From IMG/VR virus record IMGVR_UViG_3300032829_000023, positions 1 through 39,543 of that record: a DNA stretch of 39,543 nt. The stretch is one strand, 5' to 3'. Shown in pieces: positions 6,311-13,007 of this stretch (its first letter is position 1; each line of letters begins with the position of its first letter). Below the pieces are notes generated by a model. The model worked only from the letters and a program-made list of their open reading frames with translations, was not told where the DNA came from and did not search any database. A program made the translations under genes and the position numbers. The stretch is from a virus.

Positions 6311-6654
6311 AGCTCAAGACCATTCGCAGTGAGATCCGCAGCGTAGCCGAGCGCTGGGATCGGCAGTACGCGGCCAAGGGCGATTCTACGCCCGCCCAGC
6401 GAGCGATCGGAGTGAAGCTGCACGCCCTCGATAAAGAAACCGCCAGTCGAGAGACGTTGCAGAGCATCATCGGCAACGGTAGCTGGGTGGACGTTCACTG
6501 TGCCGAGTGTGACAGGGACGTGGGGATGGTCGTGACGCTGGAGAACACGAAGTACGGGGATCCCGGAGACTGGGACTACGAGGCGATGGACATCTGCCCG
6601 GACTGTCTCCGCGCCGCGCTCAAGCTCGCGTCTCCGGTCAGGGGGAAGCGATGA
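6284..6654 (+). repeat. 17-bp boundary repeat TCTCCGGTCAGGGGGAA, two copies
   Basis: TCTCCGGTCAGGGGGAA is found at 6284-6300 and 6631-6647. The first copy is followed by CAAGCGATGA and the second by GCGATGA, so each sits at a gene end, encodes Ser-Pro-Val-Arg-Gly and supplies the ribosome site and ATGA overlap. Confidence 0.85.
6307..6654 (+). CDS. Zinc-knuckle protein (115 aa), unknown function
   Basis: ATGA overlap behind AGGGGGAACAAGCG. The N-terminal half is helical (LKTIRSEIRSVAERWDRQYA). The C-terminal half carries VHCAECDRDVGMVV and later MDICPDCLRAALKL, two CxxC knuckles about 38 residues apart that would form one zinc site around a beta-hairpin. Function unknown. Confidence 0.7.
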   Translation: MKLKTIRSEIRSVAERWDRQYAAKGDSTPAQRAIGVKLHALDKETASRETLQSIIGNGSWVDVHCAECDRDVGMVVTLENTKYGDPGDWDYEAMDICPDCLRAALKLASPVRGKR

Positions 6655-6794
6655 TCTGGGCCGCACTCGCGTGGTCTGGCCTGGCCCTGACTTTCAGCCT
6701 GTGGACTTTGTGGCGGAACTGCGCCGTGCCTCGCGCGAGCCACCGGAGGAGCGATGATGCGCGCTCTCCTCCTTGCCCTGACCGCCTGCGCTAA
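6651..6794 (+). CDS. 47-residue membrane peptide
   Basis: ATGA overlap with the preceding gene behind AGGGGGAAGCG. One Trp/Leu-rich span (MIWAALAWSGLALTFSLWTL) is followed by a basic, Pro-rich tail. The stop at 6792-6794 lies 41 nt inside the next gene. The shared boundary repeat and the ribosome site support it as a real small gene. Function unknown. Confidence 0.55.
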   Translation: MIWAALAWSGLALTFSLWTLWRNCAVPRASHRRSDDARSPPCPDRLR

Positions 6795-7143
6795 CTCGGT
6801 CCCCCAGGCTCACGGCTGGACCTCTACCGGAGACGCTCCCGATGGCGTGGACGTAGCGATAGAGGTCGTGCGCGAGGCCAGGCCGGACCTGCCGCAGGGA
6901 GGGTGGATCGTCTGGAGTCCCGGTCCCTTCCCCTGCCAGGACTACAGCTCGGACGCAGAGGGCTGCACGTTCTACGACTGCACACCGATCACCATCGAGG
7001 TCATGTACCGGGAGCATGTGGAGGACACGGCGCTCATATACGAACTCGGAAATCTCCTGCACATCGCCCCGGATCAGTCGCCGGAGCTTCAGGCGTGGGC
7101 CGATGCGCTGCGAGCGGTGGTCAGGGAGAGGATGGGGCGCTAA
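6754..7143 (+). CDS. Putative lipoprotein (129 aa), last gene of plus-strand operon
   Basis: Starts behind CGGAGGAGCG at 6754, or at the adjacent ATG at 6757. The N-terminus MMRALLLALTACANS is very short for a signal peptide but has a lipobox-like L-T-A-C. The mature part has four cysteines (PFPCQDYSSDAEGCTFYDC region) that fit disulfides and a C-terminal helix with ALIYELGNLLH, which lines up with an HExxH-type helix but lacks both histidines. It may be a degenerate metallopeptidase-like envelope protein, which is speculative. Its stop overlaps the stop of the convergent beta-helix gene. Confidence 0.65.
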   Translation: MMRALLLALTACANSVPQAHGWTSTGDAPDGVDVAIEVVREARPDLPQGGWIVWSPGPFPCQDYSSDAEGCTFYDCTPITIEVMYREHVEDTALIYELGNLLHIAPDQSPELQAWADALRAVVRERMGR

Positions 7144-8861
7144 ACAGCCAGAGATAGGGCCATCTGATAAAGCGCATCGGCAGCCGCAGGAACTGACGCC
7201 ACATCAGCCCCGATGTTCAACGTATACGCCTGAGAACTAGTAGCAATGCGGGTGTCTCCAGTCAGGGGTGTCCCGATGAATTGGGGGTCGGTCGTGATGG
7301 CGTTGGGATCCTGTCCTGTCGCCGCCTGCCATGCCGCAAGGCTAGTGCATACGGTGCCTTGGTATGTCATGCTCGGCGCGTGGCTCGTACTGAACCAATC
7401 GTTAATGTCCCCCTGATACGTCCATCCCGGATAGATATCAAGGATGACTTCTGGGGCCATCCATACGAGATTGTTGCTCCAAAGCATGAGGGCAGTTCCA
7501 GGACTAGGAGGGAACAAGATCATGGGATAGCCCGAGCCGGCCGTCACATAGAACGTGCAGTTTTGGATCTGGTATGTCTGCGCGTAATAGGCCCAGATCG
7601 CCGTGGCATTCTCCACGATAAACCGACAGCCGAAGCAGTACAGGAGTAAGGCTCCGTAGTCCTGTCCGTTCCAGCCTCTGCCGATCACGTTCAGAATCCA
7701 GGTGCATCCGATCTCGTAGACAGTCTTAGTAGTCCCTCCTCCCCATCCGACCGCATATTGGCATCCGGAGCATGAACAGTTATACAAAATCACATGGGTT
7801 GCACTCACTCCCTCGAACGCGTAGTTCACGTCCTGGGCTGAACAGTTGTCGTAGATGATTCGATCAAACTGTGCAGAACCCGTGCAGTGAACGTAATAGC
7901 CGCCCGTCAACACCCGATCCTCTCCGATGATCTGGCACCCCTTATAGAGAACCGTGCCCGGCGTATGTCCCGGCGGAATCCCGACTGTTCCGTCCGTGAA
8001 GGTGATGAACATGGTGGTGGCGCCGTATCCGAGGGGGTATTCGCAATATTGAACCCCGCAGTTTATGGCGGTGCCCTGAACCCAAAAGTTGTGGGTTTGT
8101 CCATCGTATGCCCAGCAATCGTTTGCCATGTAGGAACTTAGCAGGGATCCATCGTTGTGCCCGTTGCGGCGCGTCGCCAGCGAATTCACTGTTACGTAAT
8201 GTGAATCCCTGGCGTTGATCCCGTAGTTCCTGGCGGCCAACTCATACACATATCCGTTCATAGCCGGGTTCGATCCATCGGCAGCGTGAATCCATACGAT
8301 ATCCGATCCCGTTCCGCTGGGATTCGTCGCATAGAAGCTGCCGGGGGTTGCATCGCAATTCGCGAGGCTCTTGGCCCTTATGAGGCGAACACCGTTCTCC
8401 CATACGCGCTGCGCCGTCTTGCTCGAGCCGAACTCGCTCGCCCATGTGATCTGATAGACGTAGGTGTAGCCGAGCGTTTGCGTGAAGGCGGAATTCGGCG
8501 CGATGTTTGAACAGTCCAGCATCGGGCGATCGGATGGCAGAGAACGGCCCAGATCATCGACTGGGTTAGAGACGCTAGGACCGAATGCCGAGATCGTCAC
8601 GTTCATCGAAAGCTTGGGGATCTCCTCCCGCCAGTAGCTTCCCCGAGCCAGCCAGATGAAGGCTCCGGCAGCGGGCGCCCTACTAAGCAGGGCCCCGATG
8701 CTTTTTAGCGGCTGCCATGGATCTAGGCCGCTGTTGGAGTCGTATCCGTTGCGGCTGTCCACGTACCAGTTTTCGGGCGGACGGGTAACGGAATACCCTC
8801 CAGAGCACTGACCTTGCACCACCGCGGCGAGACCCGTCACTAGGAACTCCCGCCTGTTCAT
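7140..8861 (-). CDS. Right-handed beta-helix protein with Tat-like N-terminus
   Basis: A 573-residue protein. The N-terminus MNRREFLVTGLAAVVQGQC has a twin-arginine pair and a hydrophobic stretch, as in Tat export signals. Then comes a pectate-lyase-like parallel beta-helix with the phrase WYVDSRNGYDSNSGLDPWQP and many short strands rich in Asn, Gly, Tyr and Cys. Such folds are found in tail spikes and polysaccharide depolymerases. ATG at 8861 (TGATG overlap) is used; a GTG just upstream gives one more residue. It is the last gene of the minus array, where a receptor-binding or depolymerase gene often sits. The export-type signal is odd for a virion protein. Confidence 0.75.
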   Translation of the reverse strand: MNRREFLVTGLAAVVQGQCSGGYSVTRPPENWYVDSRNGYDSNSGLDPWQPLKSIGALLSRAPAAGAFIWLARGSYWREEIPKLSMNVTISAFGPSVSNPVDDLGRSLPSDRPMLDCSNIAPNSAFTQTLGYTYVYQITWASEFGSSKTAQRVWENGVRLIRAKSLANCDATPGSFYATNPSGTGSDIVWIHAADGSNPAMNGYVYELAARNYGINARDSHYVTVNSLATRRNGHNDGSLLSSYMANDCWAYDGQTHNFWVQGTAINCGVQYCEYPLGYGATTMFITFTDGTVGIPPGHTPGTVLYKGCQIIGEDRVLTGGYYVHCTGSAQFDRIIYDNCSAQDVNYAFEGVSATHVILYNCSCSGCQYAVGWGGGTTKTVYEIGCTWILNVIGRGWNGQDYGALLLYCFGCRFIVENATAIWAYYAQTYQIQNCTFYVTAGSGYPMILFPPSPGTALMLWSNNLVWMAPEVILDIYPGWTYQGDINDWFSTSHAPSMTYQGTVCTSLAAWQAATGQDPNAITTDPQFIGTPLTGDTRIATSSQAYTLNIGADVASVPAAADALYQMALSLAV

Positions 8862-9562
8862 CACCAGGCACTAATGCCCAGTGTGGCCTTGATCTGAGTA
8901 GCTAGCGTCGTGAACGCCGCGTCGCTTGCAAGCGTAGTCGAAAACCACGCCTCGTAAATGGTTCCCAGCCATGGTTGCCCGGCGGTGTTGTATCGTCCAA
9001 GATAAGCAATCCGACCCGTCGCCGGAAGGAGTGACGCCGAACCGGCCGTCACCACCGTTCCGAGGTTCAGCTTTTGCACCCAAGTGCTCGTTCCGAAGTT
9101 AATCCCCACACAGACGACGTTCGGGACGCCTGAGATTATGGCGTTGGAGGTGGCGGTCATAATACCCCCGGGTCCCACGCCCATTGTCAGGTGCCCGGTG
9201 GTATTGAATCCAATATAATATCCATTGCTATTGTATAGGCCATTGCAGAACGTCACGGGCTGGGCTGCGTACGAGGAACTCGCCCCCACGATCATGCATA
9301 TTGAGAAATTGCCGGTGAAGTCCAAGACATCATTTCCGGACCCGAGGGAATAGTTGTTCGTGTCCGACGATGGCCCGGAGCCGGGAGGTATCTTTCCCGA
9401 TGCCGAAACCTGGGGCATAGTACCGTTCTGTGTCCAAGAGTTGCCATAGCTATCAACCAGGGCGCCGTTTCGGAAATAGACATGGGCGACGGTATTGGCA
9501 TCGTCGGGAATCAGGGGGCCACGCTTCCATGCAAAGGATGCCTTCATCCAACCCGGGTTCAT
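8861..9562 (-). CDS. LamG/concanavalin-like jelly-roll protein
   Basis: A 233-residue protein with the strand pattern of a LamG-like sandwich: NNYSLGSGNDVLDFTGNFSI, a central stretch with GYYIGFNTTGHLTMGVG, and the closing segment IAYLGRYNTAGQPWLGTIYE followed by AWFSTTL. LamG-type domains bind carbohydrate and are common in phage adhesins. It starts in an ATGA overlap with the upstream gene and runs into the beta-helix gene, so the two may act together in host-surface binding. No signal peptide is visible. Confidence 0.8.
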   Translation of the reverse strand: MNPGWMKASFAWKRGPLIPDDANTVAHVYFRNGALVDSYGNSWTQNGTMPQVSASGKIPPGSGPSSDTNNYSLGSGNDVLDFTGNFSICMIVGASSSYAAQPVTFCNGLYNSNGYYIGFNTTGHLTMGVGPGGIMTATSNAIISGVPNVVCVGINFGTSTWVQKLNLGTVVTAGSASLLPATGRIAYLGRYNTAGQPWLGTIYEAWFSTTLASDAAFTTLATQIKATLGISAW

Positions 9563-9879
9563 CGCTGCCTCCGCTCCAGGTTCTCTTCCATCTGTCCCTC
9601 GATCCTGGCGAGTCGTTCCCTCACGTCTTCCATGTGGACGTTCAACCGGGAGATACCCGAGTCGAACTCATCGAACCGTTTGTTCTCCGCGATCTCATGG
9701 TCCCAGAGCGCGGCCTTGAAAGTGTCCGTGATCGAATCCTTGAAGTGGCCGATCCAGCTCCGCAACCGTATGCCAGCGAACACGAGTGTTCCCATCACTC
9801 CCAGGGCCAACACGAGGAGGACCGTGAATACCGGCATCAGCCGGGCCACCTCGGGTTGGAGTAGGACATCAGGAAGCAT
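9559..9879 (-). CDS. Membrane-anchored coiled-coil protein (106 aa), lysis candidate
   Basis: One strong transmembrane span (VFTVLLVLALGVMGTLVFAG, about residues 17-36) is followed by a charged helical tail with heptads (SRLNVHMEDVRERLARIEGQ). This N-in, single-span, coiled-coil layout resembles small holin-associated or spanin-like proteins, but no known family is recognised. It lies between the lysin/holin-like genes and the surface-binding genes. It follows a 104-bp gap that contains a large inverted repeat. Confidence 0.65.
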   Translation of the reverse strand: MLPDVLLQPEVARLMPVFTVLLVLALGVMGTLVFAGIRLRSWIGHFKDSITDTFKAALWDHEIAENKRFDEFDSGISRLNVHMEDVRERLARIEGQMEENLERRQR

Positions 9880-9902
9880 CTAGTTCTCGCCGGAAACGGA
9901 CC

Positions 9903-9942
9903 CCGCTGACGGAAGGCGGAGGGAGGAGCGCTCCGCCAGCGG
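9903..9942. other. Imperfect hairpin in gap between small genes
   Basis: CCGCTG (9903-9908) pairs with CAGCGG (9937-9942), and inside it GGCGGA (9915-9920) pairs with TCCGCC (9932-9937), with a bulge between the two stems. No T-run follows on either strand, so it is not an ordinary intrinsic terminator. It may affect mRNA processing or translation of the 9559-9879 gene. Confidence 0.4.
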
Positions 9943-9983
9943 TGGCCCGGAGGGGACCCTAGTGGCGGGCGCCCTCAACTCTG

Positions 9984-10211
9984 TCACCCGCCCTCACTCG
10001 TCGGTGCAGCCACGGGAGCATTGGAGGTGAAGAACTGGTGAACGTCCTGCGGGGCGACCCCGGCCCAATCGGCATGGGTGGAGACGTGAGCACTGAGGGC
10101 GAGGACGATGCCCTTGACCCACGCCTTGGCCTTGTCCTCTTCCGCGCCGACTACGTTGGAGACGATCGCCTTGATCACGTCCAGAGCGATTCCAGAGAGC
10201 CACGATGGCAT
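9984..10211 (-). CDS. Small protein (75 aa), unknown function
   Basis: ATG at 10211 follows AGGAGGACAAC, a very strong ribosome site. It has an N-terminal amphipathic helix (MPSWLSGIALDVIKAIVSNV), a central helix (KAWVKGIVLALSAHVSTH) and a Pro/Ala-rich tail. It could associate with membranes. It sits between the holin/outer-membrane-like gene and the coiled-coil membrane gene, so a lysis-accessory role is possible but unproven. Confidence 0.65.
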   Translation of the reverse strand: MPSWLSGIALDVIKAIVSNVVGAEEDKAKAWVKGIVLALSAHVSTHADWAGVAPQDVHQFFTSNAPVAAPTSEGG

Positions 10212-10220
10212 GTTGTCCTC

Positions 10221-10931
10221 CTAGAACTCGTACAGCGGTCCGATACCGATGCCCCACTGCCACTTGCCTGCGCGTGAGGCCCCCTGGCCGATCAGGGCCA
10301 GCCGCAAGGACTCCTGCGGAGTCAAGTTGAGCCGCGGGCTCGCAGCGGCCAGGTTCCCGACGAACGAACTCGCCGGACCCCCGGTGGCGAAGCTGAGGCC
10401 ACCCCCGAAGGCGAACTTGCCCTTGTAGTCGAGCATGTAGAGGCCGCCCACGTTCGCCTCCCCGACAAAGACGTGGGTGGAGAGGCTGTACATGTACGCC
10501 ACCGTCGTGACGTTGAGGTGCAGGCTCCAGTCCTTGTCGAGCTGGACCGTCAGAAAGCCCGCCCCGGTATCCGTGGAGACGGTGGTCTCGTCAGCGCGCA
10601 CCAGCCCCGGCATGGACAGGATGAGGCAAAGCAGCCCGAGCACGGCAGCGGAGGCCTTGGGGGGCACGCTTCCTGAGCCGGGAGAGGGGGTGACCGGAGC
10701 GATGGGCGGGGGAAGACTCCCCAGGTCGGCCTGTGCCTTGGACTTGAGCGCCGCGCCCACCGCAGCCAGGATGACCGCCAGGGAGGGCGCCAAGGCCCAA
10801 TGGTACTGGCTGAGGACGTTCGTGGCCCAATCGACCAGCACGACGCCCACAGCGCAGAGGAGACCGACGATGGTGCTCTTGTACGACAGGAAGATGCGAG
10901 TCCAGAGTTCCGAGGCTAGCGACTTCCACAT
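10221..10931 (-). CDS. Holin-like N-terminus fused to exported outer-membrane-like domain
   Basis: A 236-residue protein in two parts. Residues 1-70 contain two transmembrane segments (STIVGLLCAVGVVLVDW and LAPSLAVILAAVGAAL) and end in KSKAQ, like a small holin. A Pro/Ser linker follows, then at about residues 93-112 a signal-peptide-like stretch AVLGLLCLILSMPGLVRA before Asp-Glu. The rest is strand-rich with alternating hydrophobic residues and finishes GIGIGPLYEF, the terminal Phe typical of outer-membrane barrels. ATG at 10931 follows GGGAGGAATCAGT. An internal in-frame GTG at 10667, preceded by AGGA, could make the C-terminal domain alone. It overlaps the upstream gene by 16 nt. Confidence 0.7.
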   Translation of the reverse strand: MWKSLASELWTRIFLSYKSTIVGLLCAVGVVLVDWATNVLSQYHWALAPSLAVILAAVGAALKSKAQADLGSLPPPIAPVTPSPGSGSVPPKASAAVLGLLCLILSMPGLVRADETTVSTDTGAGFLTVQLDKDWSLHLNVTTVAYMYSLSTHVFVGEANVGGLYMLDYKGKFAFGGGLSFATGGPASSFVGNLAAASPRLNLTPQESLRLALIGQGASRAGKWQWGIGIGPLYEF

Positions 10932-11125
10932 ACTGATTCCTCCCTCAGTTCATTGTGAGCTGCGATGTCTTCTCCGGGGAAGCGACGGATAGTGTCTTTT
11001 GCGATTCTCCACGCATGCGTTAGCAGCCAGGCCCTAGGGCGATTTTGGCGGCGCGCTTCCTGATCGATCTCCGTAAGGGTCTCCTTGTCGAATGAAAGTC
11101 CCTGTACGAGAACTCGCCCGTTCAC
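10916..11125 (-). CDS. Small ribbon-helix-helix-like protein (69 aa)
   Basis: GTG at 11125 in a GTGA overlap with the lipoprotein gene. The sequence VLVQGLSFDKETLTEIDQEA followed by a second helix with HAWRIAKDTIRRF looks like an RHH/CopG-type fold (one strand and two helices). The family is suggested by pattern only. A DNA-binding regulator inside a lysis/envelope block would be unusual. It overlaps the downstream holin-like gene by 16 nt. Confidence 0.55.
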   Translation of the reverse strand: MNGRVLVQGLSFDKETLTEIDQEARRQNRPRAWLLTHAWRIAKDTIRRFPGEDIAAHNELREESVCGSR

Positions 11126-11760
11126 GATCCGCTCCCGGTCGCCGCGAACGTCCCGCAGGTTGTCGTTACCGTGGCCGTGAACTGCTGCAAGCCCCCTGTG
11201 TTCAGGTTGGCGGTCGTAGGCGATACAGCCACGGACAGAATGTGATCCACCACGGTGACCGTGGCCGTGGCTGCTCCGCCGACGCTGCCGGTCGCTACGA
11301 CCTGATAGGTTCCGGCGGAAGAGGGCGCGGTGTAGAGCCCAGACGCCGTCACGCTACCTGCGCCGGTCCCGACAGAGTAACTGACCGTCCCGGACATATT
11401 ATAGGTGGTTGCGAACTGCAGCGTCGTGCAGGCATCCATCGTGGGAGCAACCGGCGAAATCGTGACCACCGGAGTCACTGGAGCAGTGACGGTAACGGTG
11501 GCCGTTCCGCTGATGCTGGTATTCTCCGTATCCGTCGCGGTGACGATGCACGTCGCGGCGCTAGCGGGAGCAGTATAGACCCCGGCAGCGGTGATGCTTC
11601 CGCAACTCGTTGACCATGTGACCGTCGATGGCGTAGCCGTGAACGCCTGCGTTCCTTCTGTGGAAAGCGAGACCGTGGAAGGCTTCACGGTGACTTCCTT
11701 CGGGCTAGATCCACCACAGGCCGAGAGGACAAGGAATGCGACGAGGGTAGCCCGCTTCAT
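11122..11760 (-). CDS. Lipoprotein with tandem Ig-like (BIG-type) domains
   Basis: A 212-residue protein. ATG at 11760 (ATGA overlap with the lysin gene) gives MKRATLVAFLVLSACGGSS, a textbook lipoprotein signal with an L-S-A-C lipobox. Two Ig-like repeats follow, each with the pattern G-x-Y-T-A-P (AAGVYTAPASAATCIVTATD and ASGLYTAPSSAGTYQVVATG). A third copy begins (ILSVAVSPTTANLNTGG) but stops before its YTAP strand. The protein would be anchored in the host envelope rather than the virion. Position next to the lysin suggests a lysis or surface-modification role (inference). Confidence 0.8.
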   Translation of the reverse strand: MKRATLVAFLVLSACGGSSPKEVTVKPSTVSLSTEGTQAFTATPSTVTWSTSCGSITAAGVYTAPASAATCIVTATDTENTSISGTATVTVTAPVTPVVTISPVAPTMDACTTLQFATTYNMSGTVSYSVGTGAGSVTASGLYTAPSSAGTYQVVATGSVGGAATATVTVVDHILSVAVSPTTANLNTGGLQQFTATVTTTCGTFAATGSGS

Positions 11761-12119
11761 TCGATGACCTCCAGGTCTCGATCCCCCGAGCCCCAGATCG
11801 CCCAACGATAGACCCGAGGAATGATGATGCAACCGAGGCTACCCGTCCCTGCCAATGCGGGATCGGCCATGTCTCCATGGATCAGGAACGCGCTTCGCCC
11901 GAACATCTCGTTTGACGGGTCGGGCGTCAGCGGCAGAGCAAAGCCCCCGTGCGTCGGCTGCGGCGGCCCGATGGTGTACCGGCCTCGAGGAAGCGGGCCC
12001 ACGTCCGGATCCGCTTGCATGTCCGGATTGTTTCGGCCTAGGCCGTGCCCCGAGTAGCCCACGCATACAGGCGTGGCCTCGCTCAGGACTCCCCCACTAT
12101 GCTGGCGGAAGTACCACAT
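11757..12119 (-). CDS. Tlde1/DUF2778-like L,D-transpeptidase-fold lysin
   Basis: A 120-residue protein with the hallmarks of the DUF2778/Tlde1 type: VGPLPRGRYTIG (about 40-51), then FGRSAFLIHGD with His81, then GTGSLGCIIIPR with Cys97. The His ... Ser-x-Gly-Cys pair is the catalytic signature of the L,D-transpeptidase (YkuD-like) fold. Tlde1 proteins cut or exchange peptidoglycan peptides. In a phage lacking another visible lysin this is the best endolysin candidate. It has no signal peptide, so it would need the neighbouring holin-like protein to reach the wall. ATG at 12119 shares one base with the upstream stop and is followed by the lipoprotein gene in an ATGA overlap. Confidence 0.82.
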   Translation of the reverse strand: MWYFRQHSGGVLSEATPVCVGYSGHGLGRNNPDMQADPDVGPLPRGRYTIGPPQPTHGGFALPLTPDPSNEMFGRSAFLIHGDMADPALAGTGSLGCIIIPRVYRWAIWGSGDRDLEVIE

Positions 12120-12580
12120 CACTGCCCCGGCCTGGAGGCGTAGGTGGTGACGATGACCGTCAACCCGCCCTGAGAGAGAGCGACGCTCGAGAGATCGAAC
12201 CCGATCCGGTATGCCTTCTTGATCACGACCGGCATCCCGAGTCCCGGGGTGCTGAGCTGGGGCAGATACCCCTGTTTGGCGTAGGAGGCCGGGATCGTGA
12301 TGTTGTAGTCCGGAGCTCCGCACCAGCCGGTTCCCCCGTTCAGCCCCAACCCAAGCTGCAGGGCCATCGGGCTCTGGAGGTAAGTGACGACCGTTCCACC
12401 ACCGGAAAGCGTCTGCCCGTTATCGGCCCAGACCTCGACCGTCCAGGCCCCGCAGTTCACGAGTGAGACTCCGTCGTTCAGCCCGTAGCCGAAGTGATCG
12501 GTCGAGGGCGTGGAGTAGTAGATCGCAACGGAGCGGGGAGAAATGTTCGCCGGCTCGAGATACGTGTAGGTGACAGCCAT
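12119..12580 (-). CDS. Beta-rich protein (153 aa), probable virion component
   Basis: ATG at 12580 follows GGGAGGCGGTA. The sequence is strand-rich with alternating hydrophobics (VAIYYSTPSTDHFGYGLNDG, WTVEVWADNGQTL, AYRIGFDLSSVALSQGG) and no export signal or membrane span. It lies between the last ejection-type gene block and the lysin, a usual place for minor tail or spike proteins. No family recognised. Confidence 0.65.
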   Translation of the reverse strand: MAVTYTYLEPANISPRSVAIYYSTPSTDHFGYGLNDGVSLVNCGAWTVEVWADNGQTLSGGGTVVTYLQSPMALQLGLGLNGGTGWCGAPDYNITIPASYAKQGYLPQLSTPGLGMPVVIKKAYRIGFDLSSVALSQGGLTVIVTTYASRPGQ

Positions 12581-13005
12581 TACCGCCTCCCGCTCTGCTT
12601 GGCGAGCGCCCCGGCGAATGCCCGGAGGAGCTCCTTGTGGTGTCGCTCTTCCTCGGTCTCCTCCTCGAAAGCGGCCGAGTCCTGCTCATCCAGCGGCTCG
12701 TAGACGGGCTCGATGGCTCCCCCGGAGTAGAACTCCTCCGAGATGCCCGTATCGCCATCGTGGCCGTACTTGCGCAGGAGGCGGTCCAGAGCGGATTCCT
12801 CCTCGTTCACGTACCCGCCCTTGTTCATCATGCTCGCGACCAGCGGGATCGCCTGCATGAGAAGTCCGGTCGAGCCACCTCCCGCCATCTTCCGGAATCC
12901 GTGCTGCTTGACCTCTCGATCCATCTTGTTCACCACCTTGTCGGACACCTCGCCCCGCTCGTTCTTGGCGTGCAGGGCCTTCACCTGATCACGAGTCCAG
13001 GGCAT
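12580..13005 (-). CDS. Acidic helical protein (141 aa), probable virion accessory
   Basis: ATG at 13005 follows GAGGAGAGCTAACG and starts just after the 897-residue protein's stop. It has a basic helical N-terminus (TRDQVKALHAKNERGEVSDK), a short Gly-rich hydrophobic middle (GLLMQAIPLVASMMNKGGYV) and a very acidic C-terminal helix (EETEEERHHKELLRAFAG). A short ejection-linked or membrane-active virion protein is possible. No family recognised. Confidence 0.65.
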   Translation of the reverse strand: MPWTRDQVKALHAKNERGEVSDKVVNKMDREVKQHGFRKMAGGGSTGLLMQAIPLVASMMNKGGYVNEEESALDRLLRKYGHDGDTGISEEFYSGGAIEPVYEPLDEQDSAAFEEETEEERHHKELLRAFAGALAKQSGRR

Positions 13006-13007
13006 CG

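Noticed and set aside
9903-9942. Hairpin considered as a terminator
   Set aside because: There is no T-run on either strand and the stem is interrupted; listed as an unassigned structure instead.
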